This document shows, one piece after another, positions 11,382 through 23,595 of a stretch of 64,000 nt of DNA; position 1 is the first letter of the stretch; every line of letters begins with the position of its first letter. The position numbers and the translations under genes were made by a program. The notes below the pieces were generated by a model. The model searched no databases, had not been told where the DNA came from, and worked only from the letters and a program-made list of their open reading frames with translations. Source of the DNA: Chamaecyparis obtusa (Eukaryota > Streptophyta > Pinopsida > Cupressales > Cupressaceae); NCBI GenBank assembly GCA_027943335.1, contig BSBK01007733.1, positions 1 to 64,000 of the forward strand, read 5' to 3'.

Positions 11382-14300
11382 GTGAACCAGGAGGAAGAAA
11401 GACTTTTTCGGGCAATTTCCAAGATTGGGAAAAGACCTAAGATTGAGGTTCCTACATTTTCTAGAAATCTTAACCTAGAGGAATTGATCAACTGGATCAA
11501 TGAATGTGAGGAATATTTTGAGTACGAAGATGTTGAGGATCCTGATAGGGTCAAATTTGCAAAGGCTAGATTGAAAGGTCATGTGAAGATCTGGTGGCAA
11601 GGAATTCAGTTGGAGCGAAATAGAAGAGGGAAAGATAAAATCACAAGATGGGATCGGATGGTGGATAAATTGAAGTGACAGTTCATTTCTGTTGATTATG
11701 AGCTTGACCTACTAAAGAAAATGCAAAGTTTGAAGCAAGCAGGAAGATCTGTTCAGGAGTATATAGAGGAGTTCTATCGACTCCTGATCAGAACAGGCCA
11801 TGCAGAAGCTGATAAGGAGAAATTTTCCCGATACCTTAATGGGTTAAGGCCAAGCATTCATGAGGAGTTGAATCTCGTTTGAATGAATAGTATTGAGGAG
11901 GCATACCAGTTTGCCCTAAAAGTAGAGGAAAAGCTGAACAAGAAGTTTGAGAGGAGACAAAATGGAAGAGGTCATGGTGGAAGATTTGGTGGACGGTCAT
12001 ATGGTGGCCAAAATGAAGATCCAAAAAAGAAGGATGAGGCCAGTAGCAGTCAGAATGAGAGAGGAAATAATTCCAATCATTTCCAAGATCAGAGTAATAG
12101 AGATCAGAGAGGAAGAGGAAGAGGACAAGGATCTGGAAGAGGAGGCTTCCGTGGAACATGTTTTCACTGTGGAGAAGAAGGTCATAGGGCATTTGAATGT
12201 CCTCAGCGCCAAGGCAGAACAGACAGGAGAAATGAAGGCTAGGCCAGAGTTTCACATGTAGATGAAGATGCTAGATCATCAAATTTTGAAGATGCTGAAA
12301 GAGGAGAAACGCTAATTAACAGAAGAGTCTTGCTGAGTGGTGAGAATGAACCTGAACAAAGGAGGAGCTTGTTTCACACTCAATGCAAGTGTGAGGGTAA
12401 ATGCTATGATGTGATTATCGATAGTGGAAGCACTGACAATTTGGTGTCAGAAGAGATGGTGACAAAGTTGAAGCTCAAGAGACAAAAACACCCACATCCA
12501 TATCGGATTGCCTGGGTGCAGGATGACCACAAGGTCATGGTCAGTGAACAGTGTCTGGTAGAGTTCAAGATCGGCAGGTACCAAGATGAGGTACTATGTG
12601 ATATCATCTCTATGGATGCATGTCATATGTTGTTGGGTAGACCATGGCAGTTTGACAGATGTGTTGTACACAATGGTCGTGCGAATATCTATTTCTTGAC
12701 AAAGGATGGAGTGCGACATAAGCTAAAGCCATTGAAGGAGATCGAAGAAAAGGTATGTGGTAATGCAAGAATAACATTTGTTGATGGAAGAAAATTCCTA
12801 GATGGTATGAGGCATGAGCATGTGTGTTTTGCTTTAATTCCAAAAGTTGGTAAAGAAGAAGTAGAGGATGTACCTGTAGAGGTTGTAGATTTTTTGAATG
12901 AGTTTTAGGATATTGTATCTGATAATGTACCTGATGGATTAACACCGGTAAGGAAGATTAGTCATCAGATGGATTTGATTCTAGGAGCTAGTTTACCAAA
13001 TAAGGCAGCACATAGAATGACACCAGCAGAAAGTAAAGAGTTGAACAAACAAGTACATGAGTTATTGCAGAAGGGGTTGATTCAAGAGAGTCTAAGTCCC
13101 TGTGCTGTACCAGCGGTATTAGCACCAAAGAAGAATGGAGAGTGGAGGATGTGTACAGATTTTAGAGCAATAAACAAGATCACAATCAAGTATAGGTTTC
13201 CATTGCCACAAATGGATGATATTATGGATTGTTTGAGTGGAGCTATGTATTTCTCAAAGATAGATCTGAAGAGTGGATATCACCAGATTTAGATCAGAGA
13301 AGGAGATGAATGGAAGACTGCCTTCAAGACAAAGGAAGGACTGTATGAGTGGTTAGTCATGCCTTTTGGGCTAACCAATACAGTGAGCACTTTCATGCGG
13401 CTCATGAACGAGGTTCTGAAAGAATTTCTGGGTAAGTTTGTCATTGTTTACCTCGATGATATTTTTATTTTTAGTAAGACATTGGAGGAACATATGATGC
13501 ATATTCGTATGGTGTTTGAGAAGTTGAGAGATGAGAAATTGTTGATTAATTTGAAGAAGTGCAATTTTGTGAAGAAAGAGTTAGTGTATTTGGGATTTGT
13601 AGTCTTAGCAGAAGGTCTAAAAATGGACCCAGAGAAGGTACAGGCTATCCTTGAATGGCCTACTCCAAGGAGTGCTATTGAGGTAAGATCTTTTCATGGT
13701 CTAGCTAGTTTTTACAGAAAGTTTATCAAAAATTTTAGCAGTATTTGTGGTCCCTTGACTGAGACAATGAGAGGGGATAGAAAAGAGTTTAAGTGGACTA
13801 AAGGGGCAGAAAAGAGTTTTCAATTGTTGAAACAAAAAGTTACAAAACAACCTATTTTAGCCCTTCCAAATTTTAATAAGGTGTTTCAAGTAGATTGTGA
13901 TGCTAGTGGTACTCTAATAGGAGCTGTTATGAGCCAAGAAGGTAAACCTGTTGCATATTTCAGTGAGAAGTTAAATGATGCCAAGAGGAAGTATTCTGTT
14001 TATGATCATGAATTTTATCCTATAGTTCAAGCATTAAAGAAGTGGAGACATTATCTGCTTCCTAAGGAGTTTGTTTTTTATACTGATCATCAAGCTTTGC
14101 AATATTTGAATAGTCAAGGAAAGTTGAATCAGAGGCATTTGAAATGGGTTGAGTTTTTGCAGAGTTATATATTTGTTTTGAAACACAGGAGTTGAAAGTC
14201 TAACAGGGTTGCAGATGCTCTTAGTAGAAGGCAACTATTGCTGATAGAAATGCAGATTGAAGTGGTTGGGTTCAAGGAACTCAAGAATTTGTATCCAGAG

Positions 14301-15713
14301 GATCCTATTTTTGGTGAAGCTTGGAAAGCTTGTACAGAACCTGTTACTCTAGATAGGATGAAATGGTTGGATTTTATCATTCAGGATGATATGCTATTCA
14401 GAGGGAGTCAGTTGTACATTCCTTGAAGCTCTATGAGGGAGAATCTCATCAAGGAGAAGCATAGCGGGGGATTGGCGGGATATTTTGGTCATGATAAAAC
14501 CCTTGCTTTGGTTAGTGAAAATTATTATTAGCCACAATTGCAACAAGATGTCAAGAATTTTGTACAGAGTTGTAGAGTATGTCAGATGGCGAAGGGAGTG
14601 AAGTAGAATATAAGGTTGTATCAGCCATTACCTGTACCAGAGAAACCTTGGGAGGATATTAGTATGGACTTTGTTCTTGGTTTACCGAGGACACAGTGGG
14701 GACATGATTCAATTTTTGTAGTAGTTGACAGATTTTCAAAGATGGCACATTTCATTCCCTACAAGAGGACTAATGATGATGTTCATGTAGCATAATTGTT
14801 TTTCAGAGAAGTGGTGAGACTACATGGTTTGCCAAAGACCATAGTTTCAGATCGAGATATTAAGTTTGTTGGATATTTTTGGCGGACATTGTGGAAGAAG
14901 TTGAAGATAGATTTGAAGTTCAGCTCATCACATCATCCACAGACTGATGGACAGACAGAGGTGGTGAATAGAAGTTTGGGAAATTTGTTGAGATGTTTGG
15001 TTGGAGATAAGCCAACAGGATGGGATTTGATTTTACCACAGGCAGAATTTGCATACAATAATTGTGTTAATATGAGCACTGGTAAATCACCATTCCAAAT
15101 TGTATATGGAAGTAGTCCAAGAAATGCATCTGAATTGAGAAAGATAGATAAAGGAGAAATAAGTAGTGCTGAAGTTGAGCATTTTGTGGAACACTTGAAG
15201 AACATCCATGAGGAGGTGAGAAAGCATATTAACAAGATAAATGTGCAGTATAAGGCTAACGTAGATGAGAAAAGGAGGCATAAAGAATTTCAGGTTGGCG
15301 ATGAAGTCATGGTTCATTTGCGGAAGGAGTGGTTTCCGGTTGGTACATATAACAAGTTGAAAATGAAGAAGTTTGGGCCATGTAAGATACTGAAGAAGCG
15401 TGATTCAAGAAATCCATATGAGGTAGAATTGCCTAGTGAGCTAAATATTTCACCAGTGTTTAACATTTCAGATTTGACAGAGTATCACGAAGGAGGTGTT
15501 GAAGATGAGGTTGCAGCAGCACAGTGGAGTATTCCAGCAACTAGTTTAGATATCAAGGAGATTGAAGACATACTGGATAGTCATGTTGGTAGAAGCACAA
15601 GGAACAGGACATATGAAGAGTATTTGGTCAAATGGAAGGGATGACCTATTGAAGATTCATCATGGCTAACAAAGGAGGAGGTTAACCATCTTGGTTTTCC
15701 TCTGCACACCTGA
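11382..15713 (+). pseudogene. Gag-pol of gypsy A element 1, single frame with about 11 stops
   Basis: All coding segments lie in one frame, with no frameshift. Order: Gag core (WINECEEYFEYEDVED, then WWQGIQLERNRRGKDKI), zinc knuckle CFHCGEEGHRAFEC at 12159-12200, protease DSG at 12420-12428, reverse transcriptase with FPLPQMDDI and the YLDD box at 13449-13460, RNase H with VDCDASG, integrase with its zinc-binding region, MDF, SDRD and QTEVVNR catalytic residues, and a C-terminal chromodomain (EYLVKWKG near 15620) ending at the TGA at 15711. The Gag start is deleted. Compared with elements 2-4, the premature stops replace CGA, CAG and TGG in nine of eleven cases. Only about 38 bp separate the stop from the 3' LTR. 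Confidence 0.92.
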
Positions 15714-15751
15714 GTCGTGGTAGGGTCACTTCTCAAATTACCCCAGGTGTC

Positions 15752-16614
15752 TGATGCAGGAGCATCCTGGGTGTAAGAGCAATCTTGCATCACCCAAAAA
15801 AAATATTTCTATTTTTATATTCAATAAGGACTATTTTGTGCAGAGCTACTATTTATGGAAAGTTAATATTTTTGGTAATTTTTGTATGTGCTCAGAATGA
15901 TCTGATTTCTTTCTTGGAGGTTCATTTTGGTCATATAAGTTTTCCAGTAAAGTTTCATTGCCAGATAAAGTGTATATTGGAAGATATTGAAGATTTTCGG
16001 TATTGGTAGCAGGGTATAGAAATTTTGAACTCAGTTTTGAAGGCTTTAGAGGCCCCGGATGAGGTCAAAAATTTGGGTGATGAGCGCTTGCATGGGTCAA
16101 GCCTGTAGAGTGCTTCGTGGCATTTTTGAAATGGGGTTATAATAGCCGATCAGGTCAACTGGTGATGACTTATGGTCTTCGGAAGTTGGGCCACCTAAAA
16201 TGGCAGAAAATAATTTTCTTCAAAATTTATGTTCGGGTTTCAAAGGTTATCTTGAGCCAACTATGATGTAATAAAATGTAAAATGAAATAATTCTAAGTT
16301 TGGTCGGCCTTATTGGCTAAAATTCTGGAACCTTCCCAGGCGGTGGAAAGTTGCCTATATAAGGAAGGCTGTATTACTGTCTTAGGCAGTTCAAAATAGT
16401 TCTAGTTAGCAGATCTGGGTATTGATTCGAGGCTTTGTCCTACAGAATATTGTAAGGGATTTCCCATGTGGCTTTGCATATTGTAATTCTGAAAGTTTGT
16501 AATTCCACATTTGTGGAGATAATAAGAAGCCAATTTTTTGTTCTTGCATATTATTGTTGTTGTTTCTCTATTTCTGTTATGTGTTTGTGGCATTAAGGGG
16601 AGCACCCTTCATCA
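15752..16614 (+). repeat. 3' LTR of gypsy A element 1
   Basis: 863 bp, TGATG...CATCA. It contains the heat-shock element at 16323-16335 and TATATAA at 16356-16362, and ends with the conserved GGGGAGCACCCTTCATCA. Confidence 0.93.
16323..16335 (+). promoter_or_regulatory. Heat-shock element in 3' LTR of element 1
   Basis: TTCTGGAACCTTC, identical to the 5' copy although the surrounding LTR sequences differ by about 4%. Confidence 0.7.
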
Positions 16615-16619
16615 ACATC

Positions 16620-19203
16620 AATCACACATTGATTAAGGTTGTGGACCCTAGGAAAAAAATGGCTAGCCCCCATGAGATATGAAATGGACATTGATTTTCC
16701 TTCAAAGTCAATAAAAGCTTACTTTATTAGCTGTACCAAAGGATGTTAATGTAGAAAGGTTTGGAACCTATGAAGAGGCCAAGACAAGAATTAAAACAAG
16801 CCTAGTTATCAGTAAAATAACAAAGAAGTCAAAGAAAATGATGAAGAATCTTGTAAAGAAATTTGGTGATGATGTTGGATCATCTGAGACTACACCGGTT
16901 GAGGTAGCAACTAAAGGTCAGTTACTTCTTTCTAAAAAACATATGACAGTGAAGAAACCAAATCTGATAATGATGTAAAATCTATATCGGTTGCTACTAC
17001 CCCCACTCCAAAGAAGAAGTAGTCTGAAGTGAAAATAAGGGCACAAACAAGATCATAGACAATAGCTTCATCTCCACTGAAGAAAGGAGTTGTGAAAATT
17101 ACAAGGCCAACTATAGCTACACTGACAAAGACATATAAGAAGAGAGGTACTAAAAATATTACTGAGGCCCCTAGAAAAAGAAGAAAACTAATTAGGATAA
17201 AAGATGATATTGATGATGAAGATGATAATGATCAATTTAAAGTTTCTATAAATAAGAGTCGGTCAATAGATGAGATAGATGAAGAGATAATTTAAAATGG
17301 AGGATTGAGTGATCCTATAATTAGTCAGTTTGAGCACTTGTCAATCGAGGATCATAATAAAATTGAAGAAGCAATTATACATATGATGATAAGATTCAAG
17401 AGAGTACCAATTGAGTTTTCCAAATACTTACCCAAGGCACTAGAATAAAGAATTTTATAGAAGTGGTCCTATGCCTTGAATACTAAGAAAAGAATGAGGG
17501 AACTAGTTTTGGAAGTTCCTACATTGACATTTCCTGAAGTTGAGGAACTTATGAAAACATGTTCTAAGAGATTTCAAGTAAAGAGCTGAGCACTATAGAT
17601 ACTTGATGAAAATCTAGCAGATATAAATGAGAATAGTAAACTCATCTAGACTTTAATTATACAATCCTGAGAAGAGTCGGAGAAGATGGCCTTAGCCATT
17701 ATTCATGAGAAGAAATTGAAAAGAAAAGGGAAGGGAATTCATAAAGATGATGCATATTTGGCACCAAAATAGAGTATTGACATATCAGATACTGAGATAC
17801 CAGATATGACATATACCACTAAGGAAATGAGCCTAACTTAGGATGCACCAAATCAAGTTGAAATCCAAGGGATTGACAATAATGCACTTGATGTACTCAT
17901 TGAGGACATCATAGATGTTGATCCTGATGACATTAAAGATGATGAGGATGTTACCATTGCTGGAGAAAAAACACAAGATGAGGGACTCACTACCGAGCCA
18001 GCAATAAGATCTATATTAGGTGATCTTCCTATCCTAATGGAAGTAGTTAAAATAATTTTTAAGGAGAAACCCAAAGGCTTAGTCCCTAAGAAACCAAAGG
18101 ACACATCAGGGGAACAAGGGACAAGCGCACCTACTGAGACAAAAGAGTTTAAAGGAAAAGAGGCAGAGACATAGGGCCAAGATGACCTAAAGACCACCAA
18201 GACCACACCACTAGACACTATATCCTAAGCTCCCTCCATATCAATGGACACATAGGTTATCAAGGAGAAGAAGAAAGAAGATAATGTGTCTACCGGGAAA
18301 GAAATTATGAGTGTTGAGGTAAAGGACATTATTCCTTTTATTAAAAACTTTCCACAAGAGCCGAAGAAGAAGAAGAAAAAGCATGGAAAAGGGCTGGTCA
18401 CACTTGATGAAGTAATTGAGATACCTAAATGTGACCCTAGACCCTGTGGAATTGAGAAACTATGGGAAACTATGCACAAGGAAGGAAGCTCAAGAGAAGT
18501 TGAAGAAAGAGTGCGAGAGAAAACAAATTCTTGAGGATGTAAGAGACATCTTGCAATAGGTTGTACCTAAGGTCTAGATACATGAGGACACACCAATTAT
18601 GGACCAAATTTCTACTCTTGTACATGAAATCAACATCCTAGATATTGATGCAAAGAAGAGACTTGAAGAAAGGGAAGAGTCTAAGATACAAGAGAAATTG
18701 GGAGAAAAGATTAGCCAAGAAGTAGCAACAAACAAGGTAAAGATTTTTGAGGTAATTAATGATGTACAATCTATTACTTAGAGCATAATTCAAATGTTAG
18801 TCAAGCTTTGCATTGTGGAGAGGTTCACTACTGAGATCAGTGAAAAAACTAAAAAGTTGGATAACAAAATCCAAGCCAGTGCAAATGCCTCCTTAATCAA
18901 GCTGGATGCTTTTCATAAGCATATACTAAAAGTTCAAGAACTTAGGTGGTTAAGAGGAGAGTTAAGGAAGGAGGATAAAATAAGTGATCAAATCACTAAG
19001 ATACAAGTGGACTTGCTGCCCCACTTAAAAATAATTGAGCGATATATTATCAAAGCGCAAGCTTTAGTTGCAACACCAGATATTTCAGTGTTGGAGAACA
19101 TATTTGACATGCATGCACAAGTTGGTCTTGAGCACCTTTCTCTCACCAACTTGAAAGAGGAATGGGAAAACCTCATAGATTCTCTGAAGAAAACCCATTA
19201 GCA
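16620..19203 (+). pseudogene. Second ORF of the non-autonomous element, 3' part: acidic/basic and coiled-coil region
   Basis: Past the gypsy insertion the coding signal is weak to about 17000. One frame is then readable from 17040 to about 18500, and a second to the TAG at 19201, with one frameshift near 18490-18540. It is rich in Lys, Glu and Asp: a basic patch (RKRRKLIRIKDD) followed by acidic stretches (DIIDVDPDDIKDDEDV), a PKKKKKKHGKG run near 18370, and a helical C-terminus (KVQELRWLRGELRKED, then LKEEWENLIDSLKKTH). No RT, integrase or protease motif is visible. Many stops are TAG. Whether this is one protein with the 9729-10732 region or a separate ORF cannot be settled here. Confidence 0.55.
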
Positions 19204-19447
19204 CATTTTTGACAAGATGTAAGTACATATTTTTGAGTTTTGGCATTAATCTTAAAAATGGGGAAATATAATGTATATGTCAAATTGTATAATTATATGC
19301 TAAGTATACTACATACATACCGGGAACATGCACTAAGGGGGAGTTATGAAAGTTTTTGAAGAAATTTTGTCATGTCATGTATATGTGAAGTAAGGATAGT
19401 GAAAGCTATATCAGTTTATATACATTACATGTTTTGATACTAATGCC
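19204..19447 (+). other. 3' untranslated region of the non-autonomous element
   Basis: AT-rich sequence between the last stop and the polypurine tract. No gene is seen. Confidence 0.5.
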
Positions 19448-19459
19448 AAAGGGGGAGAT
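19448..19459 (+). promoter_or_regulatory. Polypurine tract of the non-autonomous element
   Basis: AAAGGGGGAGAT directly before the 3' LTR, the usual primer for plus-strand synthesis. Confidence 0.85.
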
Positions 19460-20775
19460 TATTATCTCTATTTGAGCATTAAGATGTTTTCATTAGTATC
19501 AAAGTGGATCAATCGATTATCTATGCTGATCAATTGGTAAAAGGAAGAACTACAAGATACAATATGCTAGTCGGTTAATAAAATAAGCGTTCATACTGAG
19601 TATTCATAAGGAAGTATCAAGAACTAAATGGAAACAATGTTAAACGGGCATTAGAACATTTGTACCAAGCATTAGAGTATATCAAGCACTGAGTGCTAGT
19701 AAACATTGAGTACACTAGACATCGAGCACCAATATATTCACCGAGCAGTATTGGTTGTGTTTACCAAGCAATCTAGGAAACAATATAGTAATCAATTATG
19801 GCACATTTATCTATGTAAATGGTTACAACAGTTTCACAAAATGTTTAACCAAGATTGAGGAACATTTATTGTAGATGTAATCATTAAATATAATGATGAT
19901 CCTTATGTATTAGCCAGATCTAGGTTAATTTTCTACACCATAGATCTTAGGTTTTTCTTAAGAAGATGTTAACCTAATTAGGTCATGGTGATTATGTAAA
20001 TCATATCAATTTTCTATATAATTATAATTCATGTCATTTTTATGAGAGAGTGAACAAGAAGCATGAGAATGATTTAAAAAGGAGATCTTGAAGTAGTAGC
20101 CACCTTCAAGACATCAGAATTCAGACATGATTTGAGTAGTTAGAAGAGATACAATTCAAGTTATTCAGAATCAGTCAAGGCTACCAAGCAGAACAAAGGA
20201 CAGACTACTACACATTGAGGTGATATTTATTCAGTATATCATAGATTTGATTTAGACAAGTATAGTTGTCAATTACATATACTTTCTGTTATTTTATAAT
20301 TATTGTAACAGAGTTAGCAAAATATCTTAATAGAGTAGACCTAACATTATTTTGTAAATCTCTTAATTGAGTACACACTCAAGTAGTGTTGCTTAAATCC
20401 TTTAATAAGGTAGATCCAATTGATCTGATTGTTACTCCTAAGAGGGTAAAATCACTAGAAGTGATCACAACTTGTAGCCTTAATCGACATACTTTATTAT
20501 CTGCAGTAGTGAAGAATTTGTGGGTGTCATCCCCACTGGAATTTTTACCTTATAACAAGGGTTTCTACATAACCAAAATATCTATGTTATGTGATTGAAT
20601 TATTGTTTGTTTTCATGCACTGTACATTTACAAATCAATTAAATGAATGTTGCAAATAGTGGATTCAGATGGATAGATTAGTTACTACTATTTACAGATT
20701 GGATAATCAATTAAAAGTTTTTGAGGGTACTGATTGACCCCTCCCCTCTCAGTCCCTTATCTTTCCATTCCAACA
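19460..20775 (+). repeat. 3' LTR of the non-autonomous element
   Basis: Starts TATTATCTC (the 5' copy has TG, so the second base has changed to A) and ends CCAACA, followed by the GGAAG duplication. Confidence 0.9.
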
Positions 20776-20780
20776 GGAAG

Positions 20781-21290
20781 TGCATGAGCATGTGAAGAAA
20801 AAATTATAGAAAAATAGCCTTAAGGTGAAGGGTAAGGAAGATTTGAAAAGAAGGAATGTGTAGTTCCAAATTGGGACTTGCTAATGGTACACTTGAAAAA
20901 ATATCATCTACCTCAGGGCGGTCATATGAAGCTGATGATGAAGAAGTTTAGGCCATGTGAAATTATGGAAAAGTACAGAGAAAATGCATACAAAGTAGCA
21001 TTACCTACATATGTGGCTATTTCACCTATATTTAATATCTCAGATCTCACATTGTATAAGTGTTCAAATGAAGAAGTTGGTGGAGAAGAGATAACACTTG
21101 AATTAGATGATTGGATTCAGAAGTTTCCTTCTCAGGAGAAGCCATAGGTGGAACGTATCATTAAAAGTAGAGAAGTAATGTGGACAAGACAAAAAGTGCA
21201 CATGGAATATTTGGTCAAGTGGAAGGGCCTTCCATATTCTAAGGCCACTTGGTTGCCATAAATGAAAAATTCTGATACAAGGAGGGGACC
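20781..21290 (+). pseudogene. Gypsy family B pol, right part: integrase C-terminus and chromodomain
   Basis: Continues the frame broken at 6408. The GPY/F-like region reads KKFRPCEIMEKYRENAYKV at about 20940-20995, followed by ISPIFNISDLTLYK, and a chromodomain (VERIIKSRE, then MEYLVKWKGLPYSKATW) ends near 21260. A chromodomain directs integration of this class to particular chromatin. Stops occur at about 20808, 20861 and 21147. The polypurine tract and LTR follow at once, so this is the true 3' end of the element. Confidence 0.85.
21279..21290 (+). promoter_or_regulatory. Polypurine tract of gypsy B
   Basis: AAGGAGGGGACC immediately precedes the LTR start TGCAACA. Confidence 0.7.
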
Positions 21291-22313
21291 TGCAACAATT
21301 GGTCTCTAAGAGGACTTGAGAGAAATTTACCCCTAGGAGTATGTTGTAGGAGAAGCAATGCTGAGAGAGATGAATTTCCCAATTTGTGACAAGAACATTA
21401 GTTTAATGCTTTGATTTGGGGTATTTTTAAGTCATGGGATTATTTAATGTAACAAATGCACAAAGTTTAAAAAAACATTAATAATGACAAAATGCCTTAT
21501 GGGTGCAATTGTGCCCTCCAATGTCGATTGGAGAGGCCATTGAAGTCATCAAAGAAATTGGAGGATTGAAAAGGATTTTGATGTTTTTATAAAGTAATGA
21601 ATAAAGACATAAAATAGTTTTTCCTGCAGATTTTTTTGTTCTTCTGATTCACACAACTCTCTTTTTTTTAATGTGTGAAACTTGCAAGTCCATTTGGAGG
21701 ATCTTATTGTTTTAGGTATTTACCATTTTACAGAACCATGTCTCCCGCTCATGCATTCATCCTATGAAGTGGCTAGAACATGGTGGAGATCAAGTAGGAA
21801 TGATGTATCATACTCTTTATATTGCCATTTGTAGGAATGAGTGCGAGTTGAAGGAGCATGTGTGTAGTAGGGAAACATCTTTATGTGCTTGCTGATAGTG
21901 AATGGATGAACCAAAGATTGTATGGGGATGAATTTTGGTTTGGAGTTCAAAGTTTGATGGTTGTAGTGATTTGGGAGACTGCTAGAATATAGATAATTTA
22001 TTGTCACTGAGTTTGGATAGTAAGTTACTAATGCCTCTTGACAGTAAAGATTGTTGCAGATTGGTGTACAAATTGGATGCCATAGTCTCTAAGTTTGTGT
22101 TGGTCTTGGATAATTGCAGTGAAGATAGATTCTGAGTAGTTTAAGACTCTTTTTCTTGGATATTTCATCCCCATACCAAGTTTGATTACATGAGTGTGAA
22201 ACCATGATTGTTGTGATTGGGTTCAAGTTCTAGTGTGTTGTGTATTGGATCTTCTGTCATTGTAGAAGAATCTCCTCTATTCAATCTCCACTCATCTCAT
22301 TGTGTATGTTGCA
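21291..22313 (+). repeat. 3' LTR of gypsy family B
   Basis: Starts TGCAACA after the polypurine tract and ends TGTTGCA at 22313, giving a 7-bp perfect terminal inverted repeat and a length of 1023 bp. A possible TATA region (TTTTTATAAAG) lies near 21585. There is no second copy in the window to confirm the borders. Sequence of the reverse-strand non-autonomous element starts within about 20 bp of its end. Confidence 0.7.
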
Positions 22314-22334
22314 GACCTTCTTGAGACCTCATCA

Positions 22335-23595
22335 TCAAGGGGCCTCTAGTTCTGCTTGAGATGTAGAAATTTCTTCTCCAAACTTAGCCTCTAGCCTTGT
22401 TATCATTTTCCTTGTTTTTCTTTCTATTACTAGCTTCTTAAGTTCAAAATTCATTTTAGATCCCATTTCTTCATATGTTCCAAAAATTTTCTTTGTTTGA
22501 TCTATAGGTTTACTTAGCAATACCTCTACATTTCTATCAATCTCATCTTCCTAGATTTTAAAACCCATTGCAAGTATCTAGAATATTGTGGGCAGAATTT
22601 AGGTTGAAGTATACATATTCTTGTATAAACTAAGAAACATATTTCATCATTATAATTTTCAACCATACCAGGTGGTATCCTCCACCTCTTGTGCATTAAA
22701 TTTTGAAAACTTTTAAAACAACCCCACATATAAGTATCTAATTGGTCTCCCAATTCCTTAATGTAATCAAAGATTGGTGTTACCACAGGTCTATCTTCCT
22801 TTCATTCAACATGACCTTTCGCAAAGAAATAATTTTGAAAATAAAAGAAAATACATACAAGAAATGACCCATACTTGAATGATTTCTTCTTATTATTTGT
22901 AATCTTTTCCCTATTAACAACCATCTGACTAGCTAGAAATTCACATAGGTTGTATGGTACATTCTCACTTACCAATTTATATGCAACATGTACCACTCCA
23001 TGAGGAATGTTGTTGTATTTGTTTGAATGATAAACCTTATAACCATAACCATCTTTGGAAATATCATTTCATCATTAGGGATACCCATCAAAGTCATGGA
23101 TCTCTTTTCTCTTTGAGATTTTGTCAATTCTGTAACCAGTTCTCCAGAAAGTTTCCATAGGGTAGGCATCTTACTGGTAGTGCTGAAACTTGTAACTCTT
23201 CTAATTACTTTGCCAGTGATCTTTTGTTTCTCATCCAACCATAGGAATCGACTGTGAAACCTTCTCAATACATATCTCTTCAAGTCATTGTGAAAACAAT
23301 TAGGTAAATAAAGTGCCTTCAAAATACCACTGTTCATCAGATGTGCATATTTAGTCTTCAAGCTTTCATTTTCACACAACTTTACATATCATATTTTTAT
23401 ATCCACTTCTCTAAGTTATTCCATCTTGTTATGAATAAAATAACATATGTCTTCAACCAATAGGGCTCCAGGTGGGATCGACGATAATGCTCTTGCTTTG
23501 TTAAGCTCGACTGCCTTCATGGGATGCAACTTGAATTATGGTTGCAGTTCTTCAACATGTGCAATTAGAATAAGAGTATCAATCTTTTGTGCCAT
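22335..23595 (-). pseudogene. Second ORF of a reverse-strand non-autonomous element
   Basis: Read on the minus strand, a probable ATG at 23595 starts a decayed frame whose conserved blocks parallel those at 9729-10732: ALSSIPPGALLVEDI, FHSRFLWLDEKQKI and IPPGMVENYNDEICFLV. Open pieces lie at 23379-22969, 22996-22802, 22786-22526 and 22520-22335; the last is a Lys/Glu-rich helix. It ends where the gypsy B LTR begins, so the 3' half of the element is missing. No named family is recognised. Confidence 0.65.

Larger units (their letters stand above)
10733..16614 (+). mobile_element. Gypsy family A element 1 (chromodomain Ty3/gypsy), 5' LTR-gag deletion
   Basis: Begins TGATGCAGG and ends CTTCATCA, with the target duplication ACATC at 10728-10732 and 16615-16619. 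It is inserted in the second ORF of the non-autonomous element. The 3' LTR is complete (15752-16614); the 5' LTR stops at about 11380 and is joined directly to gag, so the LTR end, PBS, leader and gag start (about 489 bp by comparison with element 2) are missing. About 24 differences in the ~640 bp shared by its two LTRs were counted by eye, roughly 4%. Lacking a PBS, it could not be mobile now. Confidence 0.95.
6409..20775 (+). mobile_element. Non-autonomous LTR retrotransposon (zinc-knuckle Gag plus second ORF, no pol)
   Basis: Two long direct repeats bound the element: 6409-7718 begins TGTTATCTC and 19460-20775 ends CCAACA. The 5-bp target duplication GGAAG sits at 6404-6408 and 20776-20780. 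A tRNA-Met-type PBS follows the first repeat and an AAAGGGGGAGAT polypurine tract precedes the second. A family A gypsy element occupies 10733-16614; without it the element is about 8.5 kb. The interior holds a coiled-coil Gag with zinc knuckles and a long second coding region, but no recognisable protease, reverse transcriptase, RNase H or integrase. By eye, the first ~370 bp of the two LTRs differ at about 14% of sites, making it the oldest insertion I could measure. PBS and PPT style are copia-like, but without pol the superfamily is not proven. Confidence 0.9.

Noticed and set aside
11947..12261. Second overlapping Gag-region ORF, Glu/Arg-rich, in several family A copies
   Set aside because: It is the shifted frame of the Arg/Gly-rich Gag linker and zinc knuckle; it recurs in all copies because the DNA is the same, with no independent start context or motif.
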